A stretch of DNA of 64,000 nt from Clostridia bacterium (GTDB lineage: Bacteria; Bacillota; Clostridia; Christensenellales; Borkfalkiaceae): positions 1 to 64,000 of the forward strand of contig JAJQAK010000167.1 in the NCBI GenBank assembly GCA_021203845.1, written 5' to 3'. Below the pieces are notes generated by a model. That model made no database searches. It saw nothing but the letters and a program-made list of their open reading frames with translations, and was not told where the DNA came from. Below, one piece after another: positions 25,161-34,214 of this stretch. How positions within the stretch are numbered: the first letter of the stretch is position 1; each line of letters opens with the position of its first letter. The position numbers and the translations under genes are program-made.

Positions 25161-26372
25161 GTGGAAAAGAAATTCGCGCATCTCGCGGCGCACGACGACG
25201 ACACGGACACAAGGGGGCTCGCCGAGCGCAGCGTCGAGTTGTATAAACACGGGGACGAGGTCAGGGCTCCCTTCGTGAGGGACAGCCACAGAATCCTGCA
25301 CTCCAACGCCTACAGACGTCTCAAACATAAGACACAGGTGTTTTTCAACATAGACAACGACCATGTCTGCACGCGTATGGAGCACGTCGCGCACGTGCAG
25401 TCGGTGAGTGACACCATAGCCTCGTGTCTCGGGCTCAACACGGACCTCACCAGGGCCATCTCAATGGGGCACGATCTGGGACATGCCCCTTTCGGACACG
25501 AGGGCGAGCACGTCCTTTCGGCTCTTTCGGAAAAATATCTTGGGACGCCGTTCTGGCACGAGAGGAACAGTTTGAGGTTCGTGGACCACGTCGAGCTTCT
25601 GGCAGACGACAAGGGCATATTCCGCGGGCTGGACCTCACATACGCCGTGAGGGACGGGATTATTTCGCACTGCGGGGAGAGGGACGACAAATCCTACAAA
25701 CCCAGGGAGGAGAAAATAGACCTCGAGAAGGAGTTTCTGAAGGTCGGTCAGTATGAGCCATACACCTGGGAAGGCTGTATTGTGAAGATATCCGACAGAA
25801 TCGCCTACGTCGGACGCGACATAGAGGATGCGCTGTCCCTCGGATTTTTGGACGAGAAGAAAAAGAAAATGCTTTCCGACAGGCTCGGCGAGACGCTCAC
25901 CACGACGTCCATAATGCGGGTTCTCATTGAGGACATCTGCCGTACCAGCACACCGGAGCACGGGATAGGCTTCAGCGACAGGGGTTCCGAGATGCTCAAC
26001 GCCATAAAAGATTTCAACTACACATATATCTATCTCGACGAAAGGATGGATCATATATCGAAGTACTGCGAACTTGTGCTCAGTGAACTTTTCGACACAT
26101 TTGACCGCATATATGACGGGGGAAACACTATTGAAGCTCTCCTGAAGTCGCATTACGGATACATCGCACCGCCCTTCGCGGAGTATCTCGCGAGATACTG
26201 TTTTCCCGACATAGTGCCGGCCGATTTGCTGAATGGCCGTGTGTACGACAACGAAAAGATATACGGCGGGCTCGGGGACGTTCGCACGTACCGACAGGCC
26301 ATAATAGACTATCTTTCCGGAATGACGGACAGGTTTTCGGTCGAATCGTTCGACTCGCTTCTTCGTTACTGA
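25161..26372 (+). CDS. dgt: Deoxyguanosinetriphosphate triphosphohydrolase-like HD protein
   Basis: 403 aa. HD-domain enzyme splitting dNTPs into deoxynucleoside and triphosphate, controlling dNTP pools. Visible metal and catalytic residues: RMEHVAHVQSV and GHDLGHAPFGHEGE, with further Asp in VKISDRIAYVGRD. The RDSHRILHSNAYRRLKHKTQVF opening is characteristic. Start GTG 25161 with AGGGAGGA upstream. Without the regulatory details of E. coli Dgt, substrate specificity is uncertain. Confidence 0.92.
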   Translation: MEKKFAHLAAHDDDTDTRGLAERSVELYKHGDEVRAPFVRDSHRILHSNAYRRLKHKTQVFFNIDNDHVCTRMEHVAHVQSVSDTIASCLGLNTDLTRAISMGHDLGHAPFGHEGEHVLSALSEKYLGTPFWHERNSLRFVDHVELLADDKGIFRGLDLTYAVRDGIISHCGERDDKSYKPREEKIDLEKEFLKVGQYEPYTWEGCIVKISDRIAYVGRDIEDALSLGFLDEKKKKMLSDRLGETLTTTSIMRVLIEDICRTSTPEHGIGFSDRGSEMLNAIKDFNYTYIYLDERMDHISKYCELVLSELFDTFDRIYDGGNTIEALLKSHYGYIAPPFAEYLARYCFPDIVPADLLNGRVYDNEKIYGGLGDVRTYRQAIIDYLSGMTDRFSVESFDSLLRY

Positions 26373-26427
26373 CCGGCTGGCGTCCGGCTTCCGGGCGGAA
26401 AACACGAAACAATCGCAAAAAAACATC

Positions 26428-26456
26428 TTGACAAGTTTTAAGGTCGGTTATATAAT
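26428..26456 (+). promoter_or_regulatory. Consensus promoter of the DUF2188 gene
   Basis: Perfect TTGACA (26428-26433), 17-nt spacer, perfect TATAAT (26451-26456). Confidence 0.92.
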
Positions 26457-26535
26457 GACTTTACGACAACTGTCGAAAAAAACTGACTAAAACCTTTGCG
26501 TTTCCGTCGAAGCGCAGTATGACAGGGGATTCAAC

Positions 26536-27339
26536 ATGATTACAGCATTATTGTCGTCGTGGAGCGATTTTTGGGACGATGCAGGAGAATATCTCACGAG
26601 AGAGTGGGGCGGCCTAACCTACTGGATGTGGTTCACAATCGCTATTCTCGTCGTGGTCGCGGTGATTCTCATCGCCGTGTTCGCCGCAAAGGGAAGCAAG
26701 AAACGTAAGCTGGCCGAGGAAGATGTTGCCCAGGCGGAAGAGGAGTTCGTTCCGGAGGAAACTCAGCCCGAGCCCGAAGAAATCCCGTACGTCTACGACA
26801 GCGTTCCGGCATATGAAGCCGAGCCTGAACCTGAACCCGAAACCGTGCCCGAACCCGTTTACGAACAGGAACCCGAGTATGAGCCCGAGCCCGCGTACGA
26901 ACCCGAACCGAAACCCGTCGAAGACGAACGTTCCTGGTACACGAGCTACGTTGACGAGAGCATTTCCGGGGAAGAGGAAGTTCCGGCGGACGAATACGTT
27001 CCCCCCGTCGAAGAGAAGCCCGCTTCCGTCGAAGAAGATGCGTCCGTGCGCGTCTACGTGCAGACGGAGTATGAGCAGAAGCCCGTCGTAGAAAGGACCC
27101 GCGAGACATACTATGAGACCCCGAGAGTCACCGAGAAGGTTTACCACGTCTCCAAGAGACGTCTGGACGGCAAGTGGCAGGTCAAGGCCTCCAAGAGCAC
27201 CAAGGTTATAAGGCTTTTCGATAAATACCGCGACGCCATAGAGTACGCCAAGAAACTCGCCATAAACCAGGGCACGAGAGTCATAATACACAAGGCGGAC
27301 GGGACGTTCAGCAAAATCTCGTTCGACAGCAGACAGTGA
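26536..27339 (+). CDS. Membrane-anchored DUF2188 protein with Pro/Glu-rich linker
   Basis: 267 aa. A hydrophobic helix at about 28-50 is followed by KGSKKRK, so the rest is cytoplasmic. Residues 60-190 are a low-complexity linker full of Glu-Pro repeats (EPEPEPE and variants) and tyrosines. The last 65 residues (VYHVSKRRLDGKWQVKASKS onward, then RDAIEYAKKLA and RVIIHKADGTFSKISF) match the DUF2188 pattern. Function is unknown. It is a monocistron behind a perfect consensus promoter with a strong terminator, suggesting high, constitutive expression. Confidence 0.75.
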   Translation: MITALLSSWSDFWDDAGEYLTREWGGLTYWMWFTIAILVVVAVILIAVFAAKGSKKRKLAEEDVAQAEEEFVPEETQPEPEEIPYVYDSVPAYEAEPEPEPETVPEPVYEQEPEYEPEPAYEPEPKPVEDERSWYTSYVDESISGEEEVPADEYVPPVEEKPASVEEDASVRVYVQTEYEQKPVVERTRETYYETPRVTEKVYHVSKRRLDGKWQVKASKSTKVIRLFDKYRDAIEYAKKLAINQGTRVIIHKADGTFSKISFDSRQ

Positions 27340-27376
27340 TATTAATAAAGTGATATAAAGTATGAAAAAACAGGAT

Positions 27377-27408
27377 AGCGCTCCGTGACGGAGCGCTTTA
27401 TGTTTTTT
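27377..27408 (+). terminator. Terminator of the DUF2188 gene
   Basis: Perfect 9-bp stem AGCGCTCCG / CGGAGCGCT with TGA loop, then TTATGTTTTTT. Confidence 0.92.
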
Positions 27409-27467
27409 GCGTTTTTAGCCATGGCTGTACGGAGAGGGACGTATCCTTAGAACAGTGATTCCCGGTA

Positions 27468-27495
27468 TTGTTTTTTCTGCTTTGTACTGTATAAT
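27468..27495 (+). promoter_or_regulatory. Promoter relic of AAA copy E
   Basis: TTGTTT (27468-27473), 16-nt spacer, TATAAT (27490-27495). Confidence 0.4.
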
Positions 27496-27516
27496 TGATA
27501 GAAAAGAGAAGTCGCC

Positions 27517-27976
27517 ATGAGCAAATTTCTGAACCCCGGAAACGAAAAATTTCAGATATCGTTAAATTCCAAGATTTACGTTGATTAAACCGGACTCATA
27601 GAATATACTAACGAGTTGATTTCGACGGAACAGCGCTTTTTATGTGTGTCATGGCCCAGAAGGTATGGTAATCCATGGCCGCGAATATGCTAGAAGCTTA
27701 TTATTGCCGTGTATGCGATTCGCATGCCCAGTTTGACGGACTCGCAGGGGACTGGTACGACGGATACATCGTGGAGAACACACCGGAGGATCTGCATATT
27801 TACAACTCGAACTCCGTCGTGAGTTCCCTCCTGGAAGACAAGCTGGAAAATACGAAGATCTGAAACAGTACATACAGACGGACATCGGAGGTCTACATGA
27901 CGTTCTTATCAAACTCATAGGCGGGAAAGAGTACGATCTCAAGACGGAATCCTTTTCAAACGACATCGTTACAACG
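27517..27976 (+). pseudogene. Decayed AAA-ATPase-like gene (copy E)
   Basis: Begins MSKFLNPGNEKFQ and IYVD, then TAA (27586-27588) replaces the lysine codon of the conserved YVDKS. The P-loop region reads SWPRRYG, with one base lost in what should be the Walker A lysine codon, then SMAANMLEAYY in the next frame. The Walker B region is deleted; DWYDGYIVEN and NSNSVVSSLLED follow, then another shift to LIGGKEYDLKTESFSNDIVT. No nuclease domain remains. It is the most degraded of the LNPGN copies. Confidence 0.82.
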
Positions 27977-28019
27977 GACAAGCTCAGCTCCTCTTTTGAT
28001 TTTTTTCCGTCAAAATCGT

Positions 28020-28048
28020 TTGAAATCGGGTTAAACTCGTTATATCAT
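28020..28048 (+). promoter_or_regulatory. Promoter of the CobW operon
   Basis: TTGAAA (28020-28025), 17-nt spacer, TATCAT (28043-28048). AAGGAG lies just before the ATG at 28086. Confidence 0.5.
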
Positions 28049-28085
28049 ATATGCGTAAACAATACGCTTAAGGAGTTTCTACATT

Positions 28086-29177
28086 ATGACTAAAATAGAC
28101 ATTTTTTCCGGATTCCTGGGAGCCGGCAAGACCACGCTCATCAAAAAACTCATAAAGGAAGCCTACAAAGGCGAGCAGGTCGTTCTCATCGAGAACGAGT
28201 TCGGCGAGATAGGCATTGACGGCGGATTTCTGGCGGATGCCGGTATAAAAATCAACGAGCTCAACTCGGGCTGCATCTGCTGCTCGCTTGTCGGCGACTT
28301 CGCCAAGGCGCTCAAGCAGGTAAAAAGTGAGTATTCGCCCGACAGAATAGTCATAGAGCCCTCCGGGGTGGGTAAGCTTTCCGACGTCATCCGCGCAGTG
28401 GAAAGAGCAGAGCTCGAGGACTGCGAGATATCCGGGCTCACGACAGTCGTGGACGCCAACAAGTGCAAACTCTACATGAAGAATTTCGGGGAGTTTTTTT
28501 GCGACCAGGTGGAGACCGCGGCGTGTATAGTGTTCAGCCACGCCGACACTGCGCCCGAGACGAAGCTCGCCGAGGCCGTGAAGCTCGTAAGGGAGCACAA
28601 CGGCAAGGCCACGACAATAACCACCCCGCTGGACGAGATAGACGGGAAAGAAATAATGGCTGCGATAGAGCACAGGGACACGCTTTCGGAGGCCCTCGCC
28701 CAGTTCGAGGAGGAACACAGAAAGGAAAGCGAGGAGCACCATCATCACGATGACGACGACGATGACGACGAGTGCTGCGGCCACGACCACGAACATCATC
28801 ACCATCACCACCATGACGGGGAAGATGAGGACGAGGACGACGATGAGAACGAACATCATCACGACCATGACCACGAGCATCACCACCACCATCATGCGGA
28901 CGAGGTGTTCACGAGCTGGGGCGTGGAGACGGGGAAGAAATATTCCGCTGAAGAGATCGAAAAGATTCTCACCGCCTTCGACGGGAGCGAGAAATACGGC
29001 GTCATACTGAGGGCGAAGGGAATTGTCCCCTCACCGGACGGCAGGTGGCTCCATTTCGACTACATCCCCGGGGAGACGGACATCCGCGAGGGCGCCGCGG
29101 CATACACCGGGAGGGTGTGCGTGATAGGCAGCAACATAGACGAGAAGGCGATTGAGGAGCTTTTGGGCGTCGGGTGA
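28086..29177 (+). CDS. CobW/P47K-family metallochaperone GTPase with His-rich region
   Basis: 363 aa. Walker A GFLGAGKT (9-16), the CxCC metal motif in SGCICCSL (Cys63, 65, 66), and EPSGVG are family hallmarks. The usual guanine motif NKxD reads SHAD (151-154), a common deviation in this subgroup. Residues 218-270 are mostly His, Asp and Glu, a metal-buffering loop; the C-terminal CobW domain follows. Members deliver zinc or other metals to target proteins using GTP hydrolysis. Six codons of spacer separate it from the next, related gene. Confidence 0.92.
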   Translation: MTKIDIFSGFLGAGKTTLIKKLIKEAYKGEQVVLIENEFGEIGIDGGFLADAGIKINELNSGCICCSLVGDFAKALKQVKSEYSPDRIVIEPSGVGKLSDVIRAVERAELEDCEISGLTTVVDANKCKLYMKNFGEFFCDQVETAACIVFSHADTAPETKLAEAVKLVREHNGKATTITTPLDEIDGKEIMAAIEHRDTLSEALAQFEEEHRKESEEHHHHDDDDDDDECCGHDHEHHHHHHHDGEDEDEDDDENEHHHDHDHEHHHHHHADEVFTSWGVETGKKYSAEEIEKILTAFDGSEKYGVILRAKGIVPSPDGRWLHFDYIPGETDIREGAAAYTGRVCVIGSNIDEKAIEELLGVG

Positions 29178-29189
29178 CCGGAGGTGTGC

Positions 29190-30143
29190 ATGCCTAAAAA
29201 AAGAGATGTGGAAGTTCTTATGATTCTGGGCTTTCTGGAATCCGGCAAGACGACTTTTTTGCAGGAGACCATGGAGGACCCCAGGACCGACGACGGCGGA
29301 CGCACGCTCCTTCTCGTATGCGAGGAGGGGGAGACGGAGTACAATCCCGGAAAGTTCGCGGTGAAAAACCTCGACACCAGGACCCTTTCCGACAAGGAGG
29401 GGCTCACCGAGCAGTATCTCACCGCGCTCGATAAAGAGTGTCAGCCCACGCAGGTGTACGTCGAGTACAACGGGATGTGGGAGCTCCAGAAGTTCTTCGA
29501 GGCGATGCCGGAGAACTGGATGATAGTCAGCGCGATAGTCTTTTTCGATGCGTCCACGTTCCTTTCGTACAACGCCAACATGAGACAGCTCGTTTACGAC
29601 AAGATTTCCCTGTCGCAGATAGTCGTCCTAAACAGGTTCAAAAATGAGTACGACAGGCTGGAGTACCACAAGGTCCTCCGCGCCGTGTCGAGGCGCATGG
29701 ACATAATATACGAGGACGAGAGCGGGAAGACCGAGAGGGACGACATAGAGGATCCGCTCCCCTACGACATCACCGCGCCCGTCATAGAGATAGAGGACAG
29801 GGACTACGCGTACTTTTACAGGGACGCCGTGGAGAATCCCGGCAACTACGACGGCAGGACGGTCAAGCTCACCGCCATGGCGGAGGTGAAAAAGGGCTTC
29901 CCGCAGGGGATGATCCTCGTCGGAAGGCACATCATGAACTGCTGCGCCGCGGACATTGCGTACAACCCGTTCGCGCTCAAGGGAAAATCCCTCGGAGACA
30001 TAAAGGCCCGGGACTGGCTCAAGGTTACGGCAAAGGTCTCTTACGGGACGTGCCCCCTGTACCGGGGCGACGGACCCATGTTCACGGCCGTGGAGATAAC
30101 CCCCGCGAGTGAGCCGGAGGAAGTGGTCGCGACCTTCTACTGA
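29190..30143 (+). CDS. CobW-like P-loop protein fused to TIGR03943-type C-terminal domain
   Basis: 317 aa. The N-terminal half has Walker A GFLESGKT (14-21) and a GTPase-like layout but no CxCC motif. The C-terminal part (about 205-317) with GRTVKLTAM, ILVGRHIMNCCAAD (cysteines 251-252) and a final beta-rich stretch matches the soluble end of TIGR03943/DUF1980 proteins (YcgQ type), which normally are separate membrane-associated partners of a permease in metal handling. I start at ATG 29190, five bases after GGAGG. Paired with the His-rich CobW protein, it most likely serves metal, probably zinc, allocation. No permease is present in the window. Confidence 0.72.
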   Translation: MPKKRDVEVLMILGFLESGKTTFLQETMEDPRTDDGGRTLLLVCEEGETEYNPGKFAVKNLDTRTLSDKEGLTEQYLTALDKECQPTQVYVEYNGMWELQKFFEAMPENWMIVSAIVFFDASTFLSYNANMRQLVYDKISLSQIVVLNRFKNEYDRLEYHKVLRAVSRRMDIIYEDESGKTERDDIEDPLPYDITAPVIEIEDRDYAYFYRDAVENPGNYDGRTVKLTAMAEVKKGFPQGMILVGRHIMNCCAADIAYNPFALKGKSLGDIKARDWLKVTAKVSYGTCPLYRGDGPMFTAVEITPASEPEEVVATFY

Positions 30144-30160
30144 AAAAAACTGAATCTTCT

Positions 30161-30195
30161 CCGCCGTGCCGAATCTTAAGGCGCGGCGGTTTTTT
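30161..30195 (+). terminator. Terminator of the CobW operon
   Basis: 10-bp GC-rich stem CCGCCGTGCC / GGCGCGGCGG (30161-30170 with 30180-30189) followed by six T. Confidence 0.93.
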
Positions 30196-30429
30196 GCGTG
30201 TAAAAAAAAAGAAATTTTTCTGCGCATGTACCGATATTTGTGAGTTTTTAACATTTTTTTTGTGTTTTGCAGTACAAATTCACAAAACGTTTCGCGGGGA
30301 ATCAATATCTTGTGGGCTTTGCCTTTCCGGACACCCAGCCGTCCCGGCGGGAAGAGCGTACAATGGATATGCTCTATTTTTAATTCATTAAACAAACGAA
30401 AATTTTGTGAAATTTTCGCGTTCATTTGT
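30196..30429. other. AT-rich region upstream of the S10 promoter with a palindrome
   Basis: No gene. A 9-bp inverted repeat CGAAAATTT / AAATTTTCG (30397-30405 with 30410-30418) is flanked by AAACAAA and TTTGTTT and ends 11 bp before the -35 box. The position suits an activator, an UP-like element or an operator. Confidence 0.45.
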
Positions 30430-30458
30430 TTGACACGGCAAAATCCCCTATATATAAT
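30430..30458 (+). promoter_or_regulatory. Main promoter of the ribosomal protein cluster
   Basis: Perfect TTGACA (30430-30435), 17-nt spacer, perfect TATAAT (30453-30458). It gives a leader of about 225 nt before rpsJ. Confidence 0.93.
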
Positions 30459-30578
30459 AGACATTGTGTGTCTTTGAACGTGTGTATGGGCTGATGCGTG
30501 AAGTTACTTTAAACCGCTTAAAACTTCGGGCGGAAGATAATTTACGCGGACAAATGTGGGGACGCCGATTCCTGCGAC

Positions 30579-30646
30579 TAACCGTGGCCCGCGAACAAGG
30601 CAGTTCAATGCCTTTTTTGTTGCCGGAGCCGCGATACACACGGTTA
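30579..30646 (+). promoter_or_regulatory. Structured rpsJ leader with attenuator-like hairpin
   Basis: An outer 8-bp helix TAACCGTG (30579-30586) / CACGGTTA (30639-30646) encloses a hairpin AAGGCA / TGCCTT (30597-30602 with 30609-30614) followed by a T run, which can serve as a terminator. This layout suits autogenous or attenuation control of the S10 operon; the ligand (a ribosomal protein such as L4) is inference from E. coli. Confidence 0.5.
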
Positions 30647-30690
30647 AGTTGATAGAGCGCGAAACTGTTAGGACAAAGGGAGTTTTCAAA

Positions 30691-30990
30691 ATGGCAAGTC
30701 AGAAGATAAGAATTAGGCTTTCCGCCTACGATCACGAGCTCGTGGACCTCGCCGCGTCGAGGATTGTCGAGACGATGAAAAAGAGCGGCGCACAGATATC
30801 GGGGCCCATCCCCCTTCCCACGCACCGCGAGGTCGTCACCATCCTCCGTTCGCCTCACAAGCACAAGGATTCCAGAGAGCAGTTCGAGCAGAGGACCTAC
30901 AAAAGAATCATAGACATCTACACGCCCAACGCGAGGCTTCTGGACACCGTCCATCTTCCCGCCGGCGTGGACATAAAAATCAAGCTGTAA
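30691..30990 (+). CDS. rpsJ: 30S ribosomal protein S10 (NusE)
   Basis: 99 aa, the usual length. Part of the 30S head and also a partner of NusB/NusG in antitermination. The [15 protein letters not shown] opening and [20 protein letters not shown] motifs are conserved. First gene of the cluster; a 77-bp gap, longer than most junctions here, separates it from rplC. Confidence 0.98.
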   Translation: MASQKIRIRLSAYDHELVDLAASRIVETMKKSGAQISGPIPLPTHREVVTILRSPHKHKDSREQFEQRTYKRIIDIYTPNARLLDTVHLPAGVDIKIKL

Positions 30991-31067
30991 CAAGCCGGAA
31001 AGATACTCTATGCGACCGGCGAGAGGGAGTAAGGTATCTATAACAACACATCAGGAGGAACTTTATC

Positions 31068-31718
31068 GTGAATAAAGCAATCATCGGACGCAAAGTCGGT
31101 ATGACGCAGGTTTTCACCCCGGACGGGAAGGTAATCCCCGTGACGGTGGTCGAGGCCGGCCCCTGCCCCGTCGTTCAGATAAAGACCGTGGAAAAGGACG
31201 GCTACTCCGCCGTCAAGCTCGGTTTTCAGGAGACGACGGAAAAGAAGCTGAACAAACCCGACTACGGGCAGTTCAAAAAAGCCGGAGTCACCCCCTGCAG
31301 GGTTCTCAGAGAGTTCAAGCTCGACGGGGCCGACGGCTACAGCGTGGGCGACGTCGTAAAGGCGGACGTCTTCAAGGAACAGGACAGGGTCGACGTCCAC
31401 GGCGTGAGCAAGGGCCACGGATTTTCCGGAGTCATAAAGAGATGGAACCAGAGAAGGCTCAAGATGTCGCACGGCGTCAGCGCCGTACACAGGGAGCCCG
31501 GATCCATGGGAGCGAACAGCTCGCCCTCCAGGGTGTTTAAGAACAAGCGTCTCCCCGGACATTACGGATGCGAAAAGACGACCGTCCTCAACCTCGAGGT
31601 CGTGAGGGTGGACGCGGACAGGAACTTCCTTCTCATAAAAGGCGGTCTCCCCGGTCCCGACGGCTCCGTCGTGACCATCACCGACACGGTGAAGGTTCAC
31701 AAAAAAAAGGAAAAATAG
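31068..31718 (+). CDS. rplC: 50S ribosomal protein L3
   Basis: 216 aa. Binds 23S rRNA near the peptidyl transferase centre and nucleates assembly. [23 protein letters not shown] at the start and the loop [12 protein letters not shown] with [16 protein letters not shown] are typical. Starts with GTG, preceded by AGGAGG. Confidence 0.98.
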   Translation: MNKAIIGRKVGMTQVFTPDGKVIPVTVVEAGPCPVVQIKTVEKDGYSAVKLGFQETTEKKLNKPDYGQFKKAGVTPCRVLREFKLDGADGYSVGDVVKADVFKEQDRVDVHGVSKGHGFSGVIKRWNQRRLKMSHGVSAVHREPGSMGANSSPSRVFKNKRLPGHYGCEKTTVLNLEVVRVDADRNFLLIKGGLPGPDGSVVTITDTVKVHKKKEK

Positions 31719-31730
31719 GAGGTCTAGACA

Positions 31731-32357
31731 ATGCCCAGCGTTAAAGTATACAGAATGGACGGCACGGAGTCCGGCACTATCGACCTCAGCGAGAAGGTTT
31801 TCGGCGTCGAGTACAACGAGGCCCTCATCCACCAGGCGGTCGTCACCAGACTCGCCAACGAGAGACAGGGGACCAAGGGTACTCTCACGAGATCGGAAGT
31901 CCGCGGCGGCGGAAGGAAGCCCTGGAGACAGAAAGGCACCGGCAGGGCCCGTCAGGGATCCATACGCGCTCCCCAGTGGACGAAGGGCGGCGTGGTTTTC
32001 GCCCCCAAGTCGAGGGACTACTCCAAGGACATGAACAAGAAGGCCAAAAGAGGCGCGCTTCTTTCCGCGCTTTCCAAGAAGGTGTCCGACGGACAGCTTC
32101 TGGTCGTGGAGGAGTTCGCGGTCGAGAACGGCAAGACGAAGGAGATGGTGGCGTTCAAAAACGCGCTCGGCCTCGACAAGAAGGCGCTCCTCGTCATGGA
32201 CAACAACGACGAGAAGGTAATCCTCGCGACGAGGAACATAAAAAGTCTGCAGACGCTCCCCGTACAGCAGATTTCTACGTACGAGGTCGTGTCGAGCGAC
32301 AAGGTCATCCTGACGCGTGAGGCGGTCAAAATGCTCGAGGAGGTCTACGGAGAGTAA
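31731..32357 (+). CDS. rplD: 50S ribosomal protein L4
   Basis: 208 aa. Lines the exit tunnel through its extended loop (GGGRKPWRQKGTGRARQGS, about 60-80). In E. coli it also represses the S10 operon at its leader, which makes it the first candidate ligand for the leader found here. Ends one base into rplW (TAATG). Confidence 0.98.
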   Translation: MPSVKVYRMDGTESGTIDLSEKVFGVEYNEALIHQAVVTRLANERQGTKGTLTRSEVRGGGRKPWRQKGTGRARQGSIRAPQWTKGGVVFAPKSRDYSKDMNKKAKRGALLSALSKKVSDGQLLVVEEFAVENGKTKEMVAFKNALGLDKKALLVMDNNDEKVILATRNIKSLQTLPVQQISTYEVVSSDKVILTREAVKMLEEVYGE

Positions 32358-32647
32358 TGAAGGCACAGGACATTATTTTGAAACCCCTCCTCACCGAGAA
32401 AGGGTACGACGGCATCACCGACAAGAGATACACATTCATTGTCGCAAAGAACGCCAACAAGATTCAGATAAAGCAGGCCGTGGAGGAGCTTTTCTCCGTG
32501 CAGGTCAAGAGCGTGAACACGCTCGTATACAAAGGTAAGCCCAAGCGCCAGGGAAGGTCCATGGGATACACGTCCGAATACAAAAAGGCGGTCGTCCAGC
32601 TCAGGGACGAGTCGAAGCCCATCGAGTTCTTCAACTCGCTGTCTTAA
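32357..32647 (+). CDS. rplW: 50S ribosomal protein L23
   Basis: 96 aa. Docking site at the tunnel exit for trigger factor and the signal recognition particle. [40 protein letters not shown] and [15 protein letters not shown] are conserved. Start overlaps the rplD stop by one base. Confidence 0.97.
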   Translation: MKAQDIILKPLLTEKGYDGITDKRYTFIVAKNANKIQIKQAVEELFSVQVKSVNTLVYKGKPKRQGRSMGYTSEYKKAVVQLRDESKPIEFFNSLS

Positions 32648-32658
32648 AAGGAGGCATC

Positions 32659-33489
32659 ATGGCAATCAAAAGATATAACCCCACGTCGCCCGCACGCCGT
32701 CTCATGACGGTCAGCGCGTGTGACGATCTGGACGGCGATCAGACGCCGGTGAAGAGTCTGACGCACGACCTCAGGAAACAGGCCGGAAGGAACAACCAGG
32801 GCAAAATTTCCGTCCGTCACCGCGGCGGCGGATGCAAGAGAAGTTACAGAATCATAGACTTCAAGCGCAACAAGGACGGAATCCCCGCAACGGTCAAGGC
32901 CATCCAGTACGATCCCAACCGTTCGGCGAGAATAGCACTTCTCTGCTACGAGGACGGAGAGAAGAGATACATCCTCGCTCCCCTCGGGCTCAAAGTCGGC
33001 GACAAGGTCGTCTCCGGCAAGGGCGCCGACATAAAGGCGGGAAACACCCTCGAGCTCGCGGACATCCCCGTGGGCACCGTGGTCCACGCGATAGAGATGC
33101 AGCCCGGCAAGGGTGCGCAAATAGCGAGGGCCGCCGGGATGAGCGCGCAGATAATGGCCAAGGAAGGCGCGTACGCCACGATAAGGATGCCGTCCGGCGA
33201 GATGAGATACATAAACCTCAAGTGCAGGGCGACCGTGGGACAGGTCGGAAACCTCGACCACGAGATAATCCGCGTGGGCAAGGCGGGCAAGTCGAGATAC
33301 CTCGGCATACGCCCCACCGTCAGAGGTTCTGCGATGAACCCCAACGACCACCCTCACGGCGGCGGCGAAGGGAAACACCCCATAGGGCATCCCGGACCCC
33401 AGACTCCCTGGGGAAGACCCGCGCTCGGTTACAAGACCAGAAAGAAGAAGAATCCCACTTCCAAGTTCATTGTGAAGAGGATAAACTGA
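32659..33489 (+). CDS. rplB: 50S ribosomal protein L2
   Basis: 276 aa. Core 23S protein needed for subunit joining and peptidyl transfer. The catalytic-centre loop [20 protein letters not shown] with the conserved histidine and the [16 protein letters not shown] tail are present. AAAGGAGG precedes the start. Confidence 0.98.
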   Translation: MAIKRYNPTSPARRLMTVSACDDLDGDQTPVKSLTHDLRKQAGRNNQGKISVRHRGGGCKRSYRIIDFKRNKDGIPATVKAIQYDPNRSARIALLCYEDGEKRYILAPLGLKVGDKVVSGKGADIKAGNTLELADIPVGTVVHAIEMQPGKGAQIARAAGMSAQIMAKEGAYATIRMPSGEMRYINLKCRATVGQVGNLDHEIIRVGKAGKSRYLGIRPTVRGSAMNPNDHPHGGGEGKHPIGHPGPQTPWGRPALGYKTRKKKNPTSKFIVKRIN

Positions 33490-33505
33490 CGGAGGAAGAA
33501 GACAG

Positions 33506-33784
33506 ATGTCGAGAAGCGTTAAGAAAGGCCCTTACTGCGAAGAGCGCCTGATGTCGAGAATAGTCAAGATGAACGAGACGGGCGAGAAGAAGGTCATAAA
33601 GACATGGTCGCGCGCGTCCACGATATTCCCCGTCATGGTCGGACACACGATAGCCGTATACGACGGCAAAAAGCACGTCCCCGTGTACATCACGGAAGAC
33701 ATGGTGGGCTGCAAGCTCGGCGAGTTCTCCCCCACGAGAACGTTCAAAGGTCATGCGGCGAAGACAGCGAAAGGCAAGAGATAA
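33506..33784 (+). CDS. rpsS: 30S ribosomal protein S19
   Basis: 92 aa. 30S head protein that pairs with S13 near the A-site. [15 protein letters not shown] and [20 protein letters not shown] are typical; the C-terminal [19 protein letters not shown] is complete. Confidence 0.98.
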   Translation: MSRSVKKGPYCEERLMSRIVKMNETGEKKVIKTWSRASTIFPVMVGHTIAVYDGKKHVPVYITEDMVGCKLGEFSPTRTFKGHAAKTAKGKR

Positions 33785-33795
33785 GGGAGTAAGTC

Positions 33796-34188
33796 ATGGC
33801 AAAGAACACCAGAGAAAAAGCTGAGGCCAGGGAAGAGAAGAGAGACACCCGTCCCAGAGCGGTCGCGAGATACGTCAGAGTTTCCCCCTACAAGGTAAGG
33901 ACGGTCGTGGACCTCATAAGGGGTAAAAGCGTGGAAGAGGCGGAAGGCATCCTCACGTACTGCAACAAGATGTGCGCCGCCGACGTCAAGAAGGTTCTCC
34001 TTTCCGCCGCGGCGAACGCCGAGAACAACCTCGGAATGGACAGAGCCGACCTCATCGTGGCCGAGACGTATGTGGACGCCGGGCCGCAGATGAAGAGGAT
34101 CCGTCCCGTTTCCAAGGGCAGGGCGCACGCGATTCTCAAGAGGTCGTGTCACATAACCGTCATCCTCGACGTCGCCAAAAGGGCGTGA
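33796..34188 (+). CDS. rplV: 50S ribosomal protein L22
   Basis: 130 aa, with an extra charged N-terminal stretch of about 18 residues ([18 protein letters not shown]) before the conserved [20 protein letters not shown]. The tunnel-lining beta-hairpin ([16 protein letters not shown]) is intact. L22 binds several 23S domains and macrolide-resistance changes map to that hairpin. Confidence 0.97.
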   Translation: MAKNTREKAEAREEKRDTRPRAVARYVRVSPYKVRTVVDLIRGKSVEEAEGILTYCNKMCAADVKKVLLSAAANAENNLGMDRADLIVAETYVDAGPQMKRIRPVSKGRAHAILKRSCHITVILDVAKRA

Positions 34189-34214
34189 TACAAAAGGTGT
34201 AAGGAGAAAAGAAC

